64,000 bases of DNA from positions 62,001-126,000 of the forward strand of contig NZ_JAIQDJ010000002.1 in NCBI RefSeq assembly GCF_020034655.1, in the 5' to 3' direction. Every line of letters starts with the position of its first letter. The stretch's first letter is position 1. Position numbers and translations under genes: made by a program. Source of the stretch: Thermomonas beijingensis. Its GTDB lineage: Bacteria > Pseudomonadota > Gammaproteobacteria > Xanthomonadales > Xanthomonadaceae. The notes beneath the pieces are model-generated. The model had not been told where the DNA came from. It searched no databases and saw only the letters and a list, made by a program, of their open reading frames with translations. This document shows positions 10,442 through 18,221 of this stretch, in pieces.

Positions 10442-11412
10442 GCAGGCCGCGTGTGGTTGTGTTGGCGCGCCCCGGTGCGGGGCGCGACCGTACCGAGGCG
10501 GCGGTGCAGGAGGCCGGGGCCGCACTGGTGGCGGTGTTGGATCCTTGCAGCGTGGGTGTCGATGCATTGCAGTCTGCCGCACCCGACGTCGTATTGGTGG
10601 TGCTCGACCCGGTCATCGAGTCCGCGTTGGGCAGCTTCGATGCGGTTCTGGCTGATCCAGCGCTGCGGGTGATGTTTGATGATGCCGACGTAGCCAGCAA
10701 ACGCGATGGCTGGGAGGCAGCCCGCTGGATGCGCCATTTGGCCGCCAAATTGCATGGTCATGCGGATGTCCTGCCCGTCGCGCCGGACCCGGATGCGCCA
10801 CAAGGACTGCAACAGGAAATGGAAGCGCTGGCGCTGCAGGTCGCGGCCATGCCTTCGCTGAAGCCTGCACCATTACAAGCACCTGATCAGGGTCAGGGTG
10901 CCGTGGTCATTTCGGCCGGGGTAGGTGGTCCGGATGCCGTACGCCAGATTCTGGGCGGCTTGCCGCAAGACTTCTCACGCGCGGTGTTGCTGCATCAGCG
11001 CGTGGCGGGTGGTCAATACGACAAACTGGTACGTCAGATGCAGCGTGCCACCACGTTGACAGTCAGCCTTGGGCAGCCCGGTGAAGTGCTGGTGCATGGT
11101 CAAGTGTACGTACTCCCGGATCTGGTGGATGTGCAACAGTCTGGTGACAGCTTGGTGTTGGTGGCCACCGATGGCGCGGCACGTTTTGCCGGTTTGCGCG
11201 CCGCCGATACCGCCATGCTGCTATTGAGTGGCGCCGATACTGCGCTGGTTGATGTGGCGCTGTCGTTGCGGCTGGGTGGGGCGTTGGTGTATGGCCAGGC
11301 GCCCGATAATTGTTTTGATCCTGCCACCAGCAAATTGTTGGTGGCACGTGGTGGTGAGGCGCGTAGTCTTGCCGAAATTTCCCGTCTGCTGCTCCAGCGC
11401 TGGCCTGCCTGA
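10438..11412 (+). CDS. chpB: ChpB, CheB-like protein lacking catalytic residues
   Basis: Homologue of chemotaxis methylesterase CheB (324 residues) in the place chpB holds. Residues 1-75 look like a worn receiver and about 150-324 match the esterase domain. Aligned by eye to enteric CheB, the catalytic serine of GASTGG is G161 (ISAGVGG), the histidine of QHMP is R188 (QRVA), and the aspartate of GMGNDG falls at A269 (SGADTAL). All three members of the Ser-His-Asp triad therefore appear lost, although the reading frame is full length and not decaying. It overlaps chpA (ATGA) and precedes chpC by 8 bases. It probably acts structurally or regulatorily, not as an esterase. Confidence 0.82.
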   Translation: MSRPRVVVLARPGAGRDRTEAAVQEAGAALVAVLDPCSVGVDALQSAAPDVVLVVLDPVIESALGSFDAVLADPALRVMFDDADVASKRDGWEAARWMRHLAAKLHGHADVLPVAPDPDAPQGLQQEMEALALQVAAMPSLKPAPLQAPDQGQGAVVISAGVGGPDAVRQILGGLPQDFSRAVLLHQRVAGGQYDKLVRQMQRATTLTVSLGQPGEVLVHGQVYVLPDLVDVQQSGDSLVLVATDGAARFAGLRAADTAMLLLSGADTALVDVALSLRLGGALVYGQAPDNCFDPATSKLLVARGGEARSLAEISRLLLQRWPA

Positions 11413-11420
11413 GGTATCCC

Positions 11421-11891
11421 ATGTCCGACATTGCCCACATCATCCGAGGCGTGCTGATCCAAGTCGCGCAGGCGCGCTTGCTACTGCCCAATGCCACCAT
11501 CGCCGAAGTGTTGTCGTTTGCGCCGCCGGAGCCGGTGGCCGATGCCCCGGATTGGTTGCTGGGGCGGATCCGCTGGCGCGGCTGGCAGTTGCCGTTGGTA
11601 TCCTTCTCGCGGTTTGCCGAGTTGGCTGACGAAGAAGGCGGCTTGGGCAGCAAGGTCATTGTGCTGAAAGCATTGGGCGGCGATGAAAAGCACCCCTATT
11701 TCGCAATGCTGACGCAGGGCTTCCCGCGCTTGGTAACGGTGACCGAGACGTCGATGGTGACCCTGGAGAGTGGCGGCGAGTTACCGGCAGGGGTGTTGGC
11801 GCGCGTGCGCCACAATGAAGACGATGCGATGGTGCCGGACTTGGCCGCACTCGAAGACAGTCTGCGCGAAGTGATGGCGCAGGCGGCTTGA
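11421..11891 (+). CDS. chpC: CheW-like adaptor ChpC
   Basis: Second CheW-domain protein of the Chp operon (156 residues), expected to couple a receptor to ChpA. The fold is seen from the GRIRWRGWQLPLVSFSRFAEL strand-loop region (about 48-68) and from the gene's position directly after chpB, with GAGGT preceding the ATG. The domain is less typical than PilI, which is usual for ChpC. Last gene of the operon; the next gene, rsmE, is convergent. Confidence 0.85.
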   Translation: MSDIAHIIRGVLIQVAQARLLLPNATIAEVLSFAPPEPVADAPDWLLGRIRWRGWQLPLVSFSRFAELADEEGGLGSKVIVLKALGGDEKHPYFAMLTQGFPRLVTVTETSMVTLESGGELPAGVLARVRHNEDDAMVPDLAALEDSLREVMAQAA

Positions 11892-11932
11892 AGTCAGGCT
11901 TGCTTGCGGTGTGAGTTTGGGCCGTACTTGAC

Positions 11933-12664
11933 TCACCCAAGATCACCCAAGATCACCTGCAGCGCGGCAATCGCGGCGATACCGGCGGTTTCGGTGCGCA
12001 GAATGCGTGGGCCCAGGCGCAGCCCTGCATACCCTGCGGCTTGCAATTGCTCACGGTCGCGCGGTGACCAACCGCCTTCCGGGCCAATGGCCAGTGTGCA
12101 TTCGCGTAGTGCAACACCCTGCAGCGCAGTCAAGGCGGCCGTGGCCAGCGGATCCAGGATGAACCCGCGCCCGGTGCGCATGCCTGCCGCCTGCGGCAAT
12201 GGCTGCGGCGGCAACACCTCGGGAATGCAGGCGCGGCCGCTTTGCTCGCAAGCGGAAATCACCACTTCGCGCCAATGCGCCAGCCGTTTGTCGGCGCGCT
12301 GCGCATCCAGTTTCACTTCGCTGCGTTCGCTCATCACCGGCACGATGCGGGCCACGCCCAGTTCGGTCGCTTTTTGCAGGATCAGATCCATCTTCTCGCC
12401 GCGTGCGATGCCTTGCAGCAGGCTGATGCGTAGCGGTGATTCATTGTGGATGGGGCGTGCTGCGGTTACTTCGGCTTGTGCATCGCGTTTGCCGACCGTG
12501 ACAATGCGGGCATCGTAATCAACGCCGTCGCCGTTAAACAGCACGCAAGCATCGTCCACTTGCAGACGCAGCACCCGCAGCAAATGTGCAGCCACATCAT
12601 CGGGCAAGGTCAGTCGTTGGCCGACGGCCAGCGGGGCATTCACAAAACTTCGGGTCAGGCGCAT
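11933..12664 (-). CDS. rsmE: 16S rRNA m3U1498 methyltransferase RsmE
   Basis: SPOUT-class methyltransferase that methylates N3 of U1498 in 16S rRNA using S-adenosylmethionine. The 243-residue length fits the family. The N-terminal PUA-like domain begins RSFVNAPLAVGQRLTL. The knotted SAM-binding region carries LAIGPEGGWSPRDREQL and RLGPRILRTETAG. The extreme 3' end contains a tandem 10-base repeat (about 11937-11956) encoding the last residues. It is convergent with chpC (41-base gap) and followed upstream by bioA on the same strand. Confidence 0.95.
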   Translation of the reverse strand: MRLTRSFVNAPLAVGQRLTLPDDVAAHLLRVLRLQVDDACVLFNGDGVDYDARIVTVGKRDAQAEVTAARPIHNESPLRISLLQGIARGEKMDLILQKATELGVARIVPVMSERSEVKLDAQRADKRLAHWREVVISACEQSGRACIPEVLPPQPLPQAAGMRTGRGFILDPLATAALTALQGVALRECTLAIGPEGGWSPRDREQLQAAGYAGLRLGPRILRTETAGIAAIAALQVILGDLG

Positions 12665-12722
12665 GCAAGGACTCCGGGGGTGTGGTGATGGGTCAAGCGC
12701 AGCATGGCGGTAAGAGCCGTAT

Positions 12723-14123
12723 TCACCCCGCAGCCGCGTCCAATACGTCTGCCGTCACCTGCGCCAACAACTGCAATTGCGCGGTATCGATGCAATACGG
12801 CGGCATCCAATACAACACATCGCCCAGTGGACGCAACAACACGCCGGATGCCAGAGCCTTGCGGTACAAGCGCAGGCCGCGCCGTCCGGAAATTTCCACG
12901 GCGTGGCCGTCCTCGACATTGTCGGGCTCGGGTTTGAGCTCGATGGCGAGGATCATCCCGGTCTGGCGTACTTCAAGCACGGCCGGATGGCTGGCAAATG
13001 GCGCGGCCAGCGCCGCCATGCGCTGGGCTGTGTCGCGGTTGCGTGGCAACACCGCATCGCTGTCGAAAATCGCCAGCGAAGCCAGCGCTGCCGCACAGGC
13101 CAGCGGATTGCCGCTGTAACTGTGCGAATGCAGGAAGGCACGCTCGCGCGAATCATCCAAAAATCCGTCGTAAATTTGCTGGGTGGCCAGCACCGCGCAC
13201 AGTGGCAAGAAACCACCGGTCAGGCCTTTGGACAGGCATAGCAAATCCGGTTGAATGCCGCCTTGTTCACAGGCGAACAGCGTGCCGGTGCGGCCAAAGC
13301 CCACCGCGATTTCGTCGGCAATCAGAAGAATACCGTGCGCGTCGCACAGCTCACGCACGCGGCGCAGGTAGTGCGGGTGGTGCATGCGCATGCCGCCGGC
13401 GCATTGCACCAAGGGCTCCAAGATAAAGGCACAGATTTCGCCGGCATGGGCCGCGAACAACGCTGCCAAGGCATTGGCAGCGGCCTCGGCACAGGCGCGC
13501 GCGCCGGCGTCATCCTGCGTGCCAAATGCATCCGGCGATGGCGCAAACAACACGTCCAGCAGCAGCGGTGCGTACACCCGCCGATACAGCGGCAAATCGC
13601 CCATCGACAGCGCACCCAAGGTTTCACCATGGTAGCTGCCTCGCAAGGCTACGAAGCGGGTGCGGCCAGCGATGCCTTGGTTATGAAACCAGTGGTAGGC
13701 CATTTTCAGGGCGACTTCGACCCCGGCCGACCCATTGTCGGCATAGAACACCTTGGCCAAGGGTGCCCGCCCCGCTTGTTGCGGGGCACACGCAAGCAAG
13801 CGTTCGGCCAACTCCACCGCTGGCGCGTGTGAGCAGCCGGCCAAAATCACTTGCTCCAGCGTGCGGGCCTGCTGGCCAATGGCTTGCGCGATGCGCGGCT
13901 CGGCGTGGCCATGGATATTGGTCCACCAACTGCTGACCGCATCCAGTACGTGGCTGCCGTCGTGCCCCACCAGCCACGCGCCCTCTCCGCGTGCCACCGG
14001 GAACAGCGGCAGTGCATCGGGGTGTTCGCGCATTTGCGTGCAGGGGTGCCAGAGCACGGCCAAATCGCGCGCACGCCAAGCGTCATCGGCGGCTATCATG
14101 GGGGTATCGTGAAGTCCTTTCAT
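12723..14123 (-). CDS. bioA: Adenosylmethionine-8-amino-7-oxononanoate transaminase
   Basis: PLP-dependent class III aminotransferase that converts 7-keto-8-aminopelargonate to 7,8-diaminopelargonate in biotin synthesis, using SAM as amino donor. With the start at 14123 the product has 466 residues and the PLP lysine is K299 (CLSKGLTGG). WHPCTQM, the substrate-pocket motif, is near 25-31, and the DEIAVGFGRTG segment is near 270. An alternative ATG at 14099 would remove eight residues; neither start has a clear ribosome site. The gene stands alone, without bioB/F/C/D beside it. Confidence 0.94.
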   Translation of the reverse strand: MKGLHDTPMIAADDAWRARDLAVLWHPCTQMREHPDALPLFPVARGEGAWLVGHDGSHVLDAVSSWWTNIHGHAEPRIAQAIGQQARTLEQVILAGCSHAPAVELAERLLACAPQQAGRAPLAKVFYADNGSAGVEVALKMAYHWFHNQGIAGRTRFVALRGSYHGETLGALSMGDLPLYRRVYAPLLLDVLFAPSPDAFGTQDDAGARACAEAAANALAALFAAHAGEICAFILEPLVQCAGGMRMHHPHYLRRVRELCDAHGILLIADEIAVGFGRTGTLFACEQGGIQPDLLCLSKGLTGGFLPLCAVLATQQIYDGFLDDSRERAFLHSHSYSGNPLACAAALASLAIFDSDAVLPRNRDTAQRMAALAAPFASHPAVLEVRQTGMILAIELKPEPDNVEDGHAVEISGRRGLRLYRKALASGVLLRPLGDVLYWMPPYCIDTAQLQLLAQVTADVLDAAAG

Positions 14124-14152
14124 CCTGCCATTATCGCCGTCGGGACGGTCGC

Positions 14153-14701
14153 ATGAGCCACCGTTTGCCCATCATCCACGGCATTACCGAGCACGACGCC
14201 GGCCCGTACCGGTTGGAGCGGCTTGATCTGGAGTTCTCCAACGGCGAACGCCGCCAGTTCGAGCGCCTGCATGCACGTGGGCATGGCGCGGTGGCCGTGG
14301 TACCGATGCTGGATGCCGACACCGTGCTGCTGGTGCGCGAATATGCGGCCGGCGTGCACCGCTATGAGTTGGGGCTGGTGAAGGGGCGGATTGACGCGGG
14401 CGAAACCCCCGAGCAGGCCGCCAATCGCGAATTGATGGAAGAGGCTGGCTACGGTGCGCGTGATGTGCGCGTGCTGCGCACCCTGACCTTGGCACCCACC
14501 TACATGAGCCACCGAACACATCTGGTACTGGCGCGGGAGTTGTATCCGCAGCGTTTGCCCGGGGATGAGCCAGAGCCGCTGGAGTTGGTGCCCTGCAAAC
14601 TGGCCGAGTTGGATCGGTTGATTTTGCGGGAAGAGTTTTCCGAAGGCCGCAGCATTGCGGCGCTGTTTATTGTCCGCGAATGGCTGAAACAACAACGATG
14701 A
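14153..14701 (+). CDS. nudE: Nudix hydrolase, ADP compounds hydrolase NudE
   Basis: Cytosolic Nudix pyrophosphatase of 182 residues, likely acting on ADP-ribose, NADH or related ADP compounds. The Nudix box is complete in residues about 79-101, with G-x5-E and RELMEEAGY. The ATG at 14153 was chosen over longer upstream frames because it starts the conserved HRLPIIHGITE region and sits 30 bases from the divergent bioA start. Its stop overlaps cysQ (ATGA). Adjacency of nudE and cysQ is also known in enteric bacteria, which supports the assignment. Confidence 0.88.
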   Translation: MSHRLPIIHGITEHDAGPYRLERLDLEFSNGERRQFERLHARGHGAVAVVPMLDADTVLLVREYAAGVHRYELGLVKGRIDAGETPEQAANRELMEEAGYGARDVRVLRTLTLAPTYMSHRTHLVLARELYPQRLPGDEPEPLELVPCKLAELDRLILREEFSEGRSIAALFIVREWLKQQR

Positions 14702-15489
14702 ACCTGGCCCCTTCTTTGCGCGATGGCGTGATTGCGATTGCCCGCGCCGCTGCGGCAGAAATCTTGAATGTGTATGACGGTGAGTTCGCGGTGCAGCACA
14801 AAGACGATGCGTCGCCGCTCACCGCCGCCGACCTGGCCGCGCATCGCTGCATCAGCGATGGCCTGCGCGGATTGACGCCGAACATCCCGGTGCTGTCGGA
14901 AGAATCCAGGGACCTCGACATTGCCCAGCGCAGGCAGTGGCAAACATTTTGGCTGGTGGATCCGCTGGATGGCACGCGGGAATTCGTCAAGCGCAATGGC
15001 GAATTCACCATCAACATCGCCTTGGTCGAACATGGCGCTGCCACCTTTGGTGTGATCCAGCAGCCCGTCACGGGCGGGTTATGGCACGGTGCACCGGGTC
15101 AGGGCGCATTCCGCCGCGACGGAGAAATCGATACCGCCATCACCTGCCGCATTCCTGCGGCCACACCGCTGCGGATTGCCGCCAGTCGTTCGCATCGCGA
15201 TGCACGCACGGAAAACTTGTTGGCCGCGATTCCCGATGCCGATGTGCAGGGCTATGGCTCGGCGCTGAAGTTTTGCAAACTTGCCGAAGGACTGATTGAT
15301 CTGTATCCGCGCTTTCATCCCACCAGTGAATGGGATACCGCGGCCGGGCAAGCGATTGTGGAAGCGGCAGGTGGCGTGTTGCTGGATTTGCAAGGCCGGC
15401 CATTCCGCTACAACCAGCGCGACAGCTTGCTCAATGGCGATTTCATCGCAGTGGGTGACCGTAGTTTGCTGGCGCGCTTGCCGGCATGA
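14698..15489 (+). CDS. cysQ: 3'(2'),5'-bisphosphate nucleotidase CysQ
   Basis: Mg2+-dependent, lithium-sensitive phosphatase of the inositol monophosphatase superfamily. It removes the 3'-phosphate from PAP/PAPS and so clears by-products of sulfate assimilation. Signature elements are the LSEESRD metal ligand, WLVDPLDGTREFVKRNGEFT and the C-terminal SEWDTAAGQAIVEAAGG. The start at 14698 (ATGA overlap with nudE) gives 263 residues; an in-frame start at 14680 would add six. It overlaps mazG by the same four-base pattern. Confidence 0.93.
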   Translation: MNLAPSLRDGVIAIARAAAAEILNVYDGEFAVQHKDDASPLTAADLAAHRCISDGLRGLTPNIPVLSEESRDLDIAQRRQWQTFWLVDPLDGTREFVKRNGEFTINIALVEHGAATFGVIQQPVTGGLWHGAPGQGAFRRDGEIDTAITCRIPAATPLRIAASRSHRDARTENLLAAIPDADVQGYGSALKFCKLAEGLIDLYPRFHPTSEWDTAAGQAIVEAAGGVLLDLQGRPFRYNQRDSLLNGDFIAVGDRSLLARLPA

Positions 15490-16301
15490 GTGGCGGCATC
15501 GACCGTTTGCTGGCGATCATGGCCAAGCTGCGCAGCCCCGACGGCGGCTGCCCGTGGGATGTGCAGCAAACCTTCCAGACGATTGCCCCCTACACCATCG
15601 AAGAAGCCTACGAAGTGGCCGATGCCATCGACCGCGGCAACATGGCCGACCTCAAGGACGAACTGGGCGACTTGCTGCTGCAGGTGGTGTTTCATGCGCG
15701 CATGGCCGAAGAGCAAACGGCCTTTGCATTTGCCGATGTGGTGGATGCCATTTGCGACAAGATGACCCGCCGTCATCCACATGTGTTTGGCGATGCGTAC
15801 TTTGCCGATGCGCAGGCGCAGTTGGCCGATTGGGAGGCGCGCAAACAGCTCGAACGTGCGGCCAATGGCGATGCCGATACATCCGCGCTGGCCGGTATCG
15901 CACGCGGTCTGCCGGAATGGCAGCGCGCCGTGAAATTGCAGAAAAAAGCGGCCAAAGTCGGCTTCGATTGGCCCGGTCCTGCACCGGTATTGGAGAAGTT
16001 GGCCGAAGAAATTGAAGAGGTACGCGTGGAGTTTGACGTGGTCGCCGCAAGCCCCGGTGATGCCGCCGCGCGCGACCGGCTGGAAGACGAGCTGGGCGAT
16101 ATTTTGTTTGTCTGCGCCAACCTGGCGCGACATGCCCAGGTGGATGTGGGGGCCGCCCTGCGCCGCGCCAACCGGAAATTCGAACGCCGCTTCCGGGCAA
16201 TGGAGACACTGGCAGAAGCAACCGGTGGCTTGGCGGGAAAGTCGCTGCAAGAGCAGGATGCGTTTTGGGAACAAGCCAAAGCGATGGAGCGGCAAGGCTG
16301 A
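15486..16301 (+). CDS. mazG: Nucleoside triphosphate pyrophosphohydrolase MazG
   Basis: Hydrolyses (d)NTPs to NMP and pyrophosphate, cleaning aberrant nucleotides. The 271-residue product has the tandem MazG layout. The first repeat holds CPWDVQQTFQTIAPYTIEEA and DELGDLLLQVVFHA (metal-binding E/D residues). The second repeat holds LAEEIEEVRVEF and DELGDILFVCANLAR. ATGA overlap with cysQ makes nudE-cysQ-mazG a tight operon. Confidence 0.95.
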   Translation: MSGGIDRLLAIMAKLRSPDGGCPWDVQQTFQTIAPYTIEEAYEVADAIDRGNMADLKDELGDLLLQVVFHARMAEEQTAFAFADVVDAICDKMTRRHPHVFGDAYFADAQAQLADWEARKQLERAANGDADTSALAGIARGLPEWQRAVKLQKKAAKVGFDWPGPAPVLEKLAEEIEEVRVEFDVVAASPGDAAARDRLEDELGDILFVCANLARHAQVDVGAALRRANRKFERRFRAMETLAEATGGLAGKSLQEQDAFWEQAKAMERQG

Positions 16302-16355
16302 TGGCGAGTGGCCTGCAGATCCGGTGCAAACAGCCCGCATAGGGGAAAGATAACG

Positions 16356-16556
16356 ATGCGCGCACAGTGGACGGGGTTGCTGATTGTCTTGCTATTGGCA
16401 CTGCTGCCGGCGCATGCGCAGGTACAGTTGGCGCGCTACCTCAAGCAGGATGCGTATCTCAGTATCAAAATTTCGCCTGACCGCCAGTATTACGCCGTCA
16501 CCGTGTCGCTGCAACATCGGGTGGGGTTTTGTGATTTTGTGCAAGTCGGATGGTAA
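16356..16556 (+). pseudogene. 5' remnant of an S9-family peptidase gene
   Basis: A clear signal peptide (MRAQWTGLLIVLLLALLPAHA) follows an AGGGGAAAG ribosome site. The next 30 residues (QLARYLKQDAYLSIKISPDRQYYAVTVSLQHR) look like the N-terminus of xanthomonad prolyl-oligopeptidase/S9 proteins, where SPDGxY opens the beta-propeller. The frame then runs into unrelated sequence and stops at 16556, so at most 66 residues remain of a protein normally over 600. It is called a truncated remnant. It could still be expressed as a small exported peptide, but nothing supports a function. Confidence 0.6.
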
Positions 16557-16574
16557 GCCAACCTACCGTTTAGA

Positions 16575-16985
16575 TCAGGGACGATAGTTGCCAATATAAG
16601 TCGCACCGTCTGGCTTGACTGCATACATTCGACAATCGTGGGCAGCCTCCGAGCAAGCCATGGCAAACTGCAGGCTTGCATCACTGGCGGACAGGGTGCC
16701 GGAAGCCGAGCCGTTTGCTGTCTTGGCTACTGGGTGGGCTTGCAAGGCGTCACTCTTGGGGCGGTTGTAGTGGCCAACCACGCGGCATCCGGAATAGTCA
16801 CAATAGTTCACGGTGCACATGGTGGCATTGCAGGTGATGATTGTGCACCCTGTGGAGCAATTCGTCACTGGTCCTGTTCCCGGTGGGTTCGGGCTGGTTT
16901 GTGCAGCGGCGGGCGGTGATGACAAAAACAAAGAGAGCAGCAAGAGCATCGCGCAAAACCCGACAAACTTCGATGCGATATTCAT
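16575..16985 (-). CDS. Secreted Cys-rich protein with a Cys pentad repeat, unknown function
   Basis: Not recognised as any known family. The 136-residue product has a convincing signal peptide (about 1-28, ending PPAAAQ) and a Pro-rich linker. Residues 43-67 then carry six cysteines at 43, 47, 52, 57, 62 and 67, almost exactly every five residues. Two more, C111 and C118, are in the C-terminal part, giving eight in the mature chain, an even number suited to disulfides in the periplasm or outside the cell. It is convergent with the S9-peptidase remnant (18-base gap). Start ATG 16985 has GGATGA upstream. It may have arrived with the event that truncated the peptidase gene. Confidence 0.65.
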   Translation of the reverse strand: MNIASKFVGFCAMLLLLSLFLSSPPAAAQTSPNPPGTGPVTNCSTGCTIITCNATMCTVNYCDYSGCRVVGHYNRPKSDALQAHPVAKTANGSASGTLSASDASLQFAMACSEAAHDCRMYAVKPDGATYIGNYRP

Positions 16986-17058
16986 TGTTGATCATCCATG
17001 TTCAGGGTTGAGTGGCAAAACTAGCATGTTCCGGGAGGGGGGGGGCAATGCCTTCGCA

Positions 17059-17400
17059 TCACTCCAGAAAAATCAACCACGCCGCGACCAGAATCAAACC
17101 AAAACCGGCCCAGTGGTTCCACTTCAATGCCTGCCCAAGATAGAGCGTGGAAAACCCGGCAAACACCAGTAAGGTGATGACTTCCTGCAGGCCTTTGAGC
17201 TGCGGCGCGCTGTATACCGTGCTGCCCATGCGGTTGGCAGGCACCATCAGCAGGTATTCGAAGAACGCGATCCCCCAGCTGATTAAAATGACCTTGGGCA
17301 GGGCAACACTGCGATACTTCAGGTGCCCATACCAGGCAAAGGTCATGAACACGTTGGAGCAAACCAGCAGCAGCGGGGTGAGTAGGCGGGCGTAAGGCAT
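17059..17400 (-). CDS. DUF486 small membrane protein (DMT-like)
   Basis: Integral membrane protein of 113 residues with four predicted helices. The family hallmark NVFMTFAWYGHLKY lies near 16-29, followed by LISWGIAFFEYLLMVPANR and a C-terminal LILVAAWLIFLE. DUF486 proteins resemble drug/metabolite-transporter repeats, but no substrate is established. The ATG at 17400 was preferred to a TTG ten codons upstream because the first helix begins right after it. A stand-alone gene, divergent from the response regulator at 17511. Confidence 0.8.
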   Translation of the reverse strand: MPYARLLTPLLLVCSNVFMTFAWYGHLKYRSVALPKVILISWGIAFFEYLLMVPANRMGSTVYSAPQLKGLQEVITLLVFAGFSTLYLGQALKWNHWAGFGLILVAAWLIFLE

Positions 17401-17510
17401 ATGCGGTAGTGAAGGCGGCAGGGAGGCCAAAGCTTAGCCCCTTCACGCGGCTGCAACCGGCGTGCAGGCATGGTGGGCAAAAACTAGGAATTCGGAACAG
17501 GTAGGCGTGT

Positions 17511-18212
17511 ATGCGCGAACAAGAACCGGCAGGGCTGATCCTGATTGTGGAGGACAACCGCAATATTTCAGAGATGGTGGGTGAGTATCTGGAGAGCCGC
17601 GGCTTTGAAGTGGATTTCGCCAGCGACGGATTGGACGGCTATCGGCTGGCGACCAGCAATCCGTATGACGCTGTCGTGCTGGATTTGATGCTGCCAAGGA
17701 TGGATGGCATGGAGGTGTGCAGGCGGCTGCGTGAGGACGCTCGCAAGACCACGCCCATCCTGATGCTGACAGCACGTGACACGTTGGATGAAAAACTCAA
17801 TGGCCTGTCATCCGGGGCGGATGACTACCTGACCAAGCCATTTGCCATTCGCGAGTTGGAGGCCCGCTTGCGTGTGCTGATTCGGCGTGATCATCGGATG
17901 ATTGGCGCTGAGATCCTGCAGGTGGGAGATTTGCGCCTGGATCCGGCGACGCACCGGGTGTCGCGTGCCGGGCACACCCTGCAGTTATCCCCCACGGCGA
18001 TACGCTTGCTCGGCATTTTGATGCGTGAGTCGCCGCGGGTGGTGAGCAGGCAGGATATCGAGCGTGAAATCTGGGGTAATGATTTGCCTGATTCAGACAC
18101 TCTGCGCAGCCATCTTTACAACTTGCGCAAAGTGGTCGACAAGCCCTTTGAACAGCCCTTGCTGCATACCGTGCAAAGCGCTGGCTATCGGGTCGCGGCG
18201 CTGGCTGGTTGA
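17511..18212 (+). CDS. OmpR/PhoB-family response regulator
   Basis: Two-component DNA-binding regulator of 233 residues. The receiver (about 8-125) has E14-D15, phospho-acceptor D58 in VLDLMLPRMDG and the LTKPF lysine. A winged-helix domain (about 135-230) ends with the typical LRSHLYNLRKVVDKP and HTVQSAGYRVA motifs. The partner kinase starts 10 bases after the stop. The target is unknown; the nearest downstream operon is the MacAB-like exporter, a possible but unproven regulon. Confidence 0.92.
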   Translation: MREQEPAGLILIVEDNRNISEMVGEYLESRGFEVDFASDGLDGYRLATSNPYDAVVLDLMLPRMDGMEVCRRLREDARKTTPILMLTARDTLDEKLNGLSSGADDYLTKPFAIRELEARLRVLIRRDHRMIGAEILQVGDLRLDPATHRVSRAGHTLQLSPTAIRLLGILMRESPRVVSRQDIEREIWGNDLPDSDTLRSHLYNLRKVVDKPFEQPLLHTVQSAGYRVAALAG

Positions 18213-18221
18213 GCCGTCACG

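Noticed and set aside
11930-11956. Tandem 10-base repeat at the rsmE stop codon
   Set aside because: Only two copies, and both encode the last residues and the stop of rsmE; too short to call a functional repeat.
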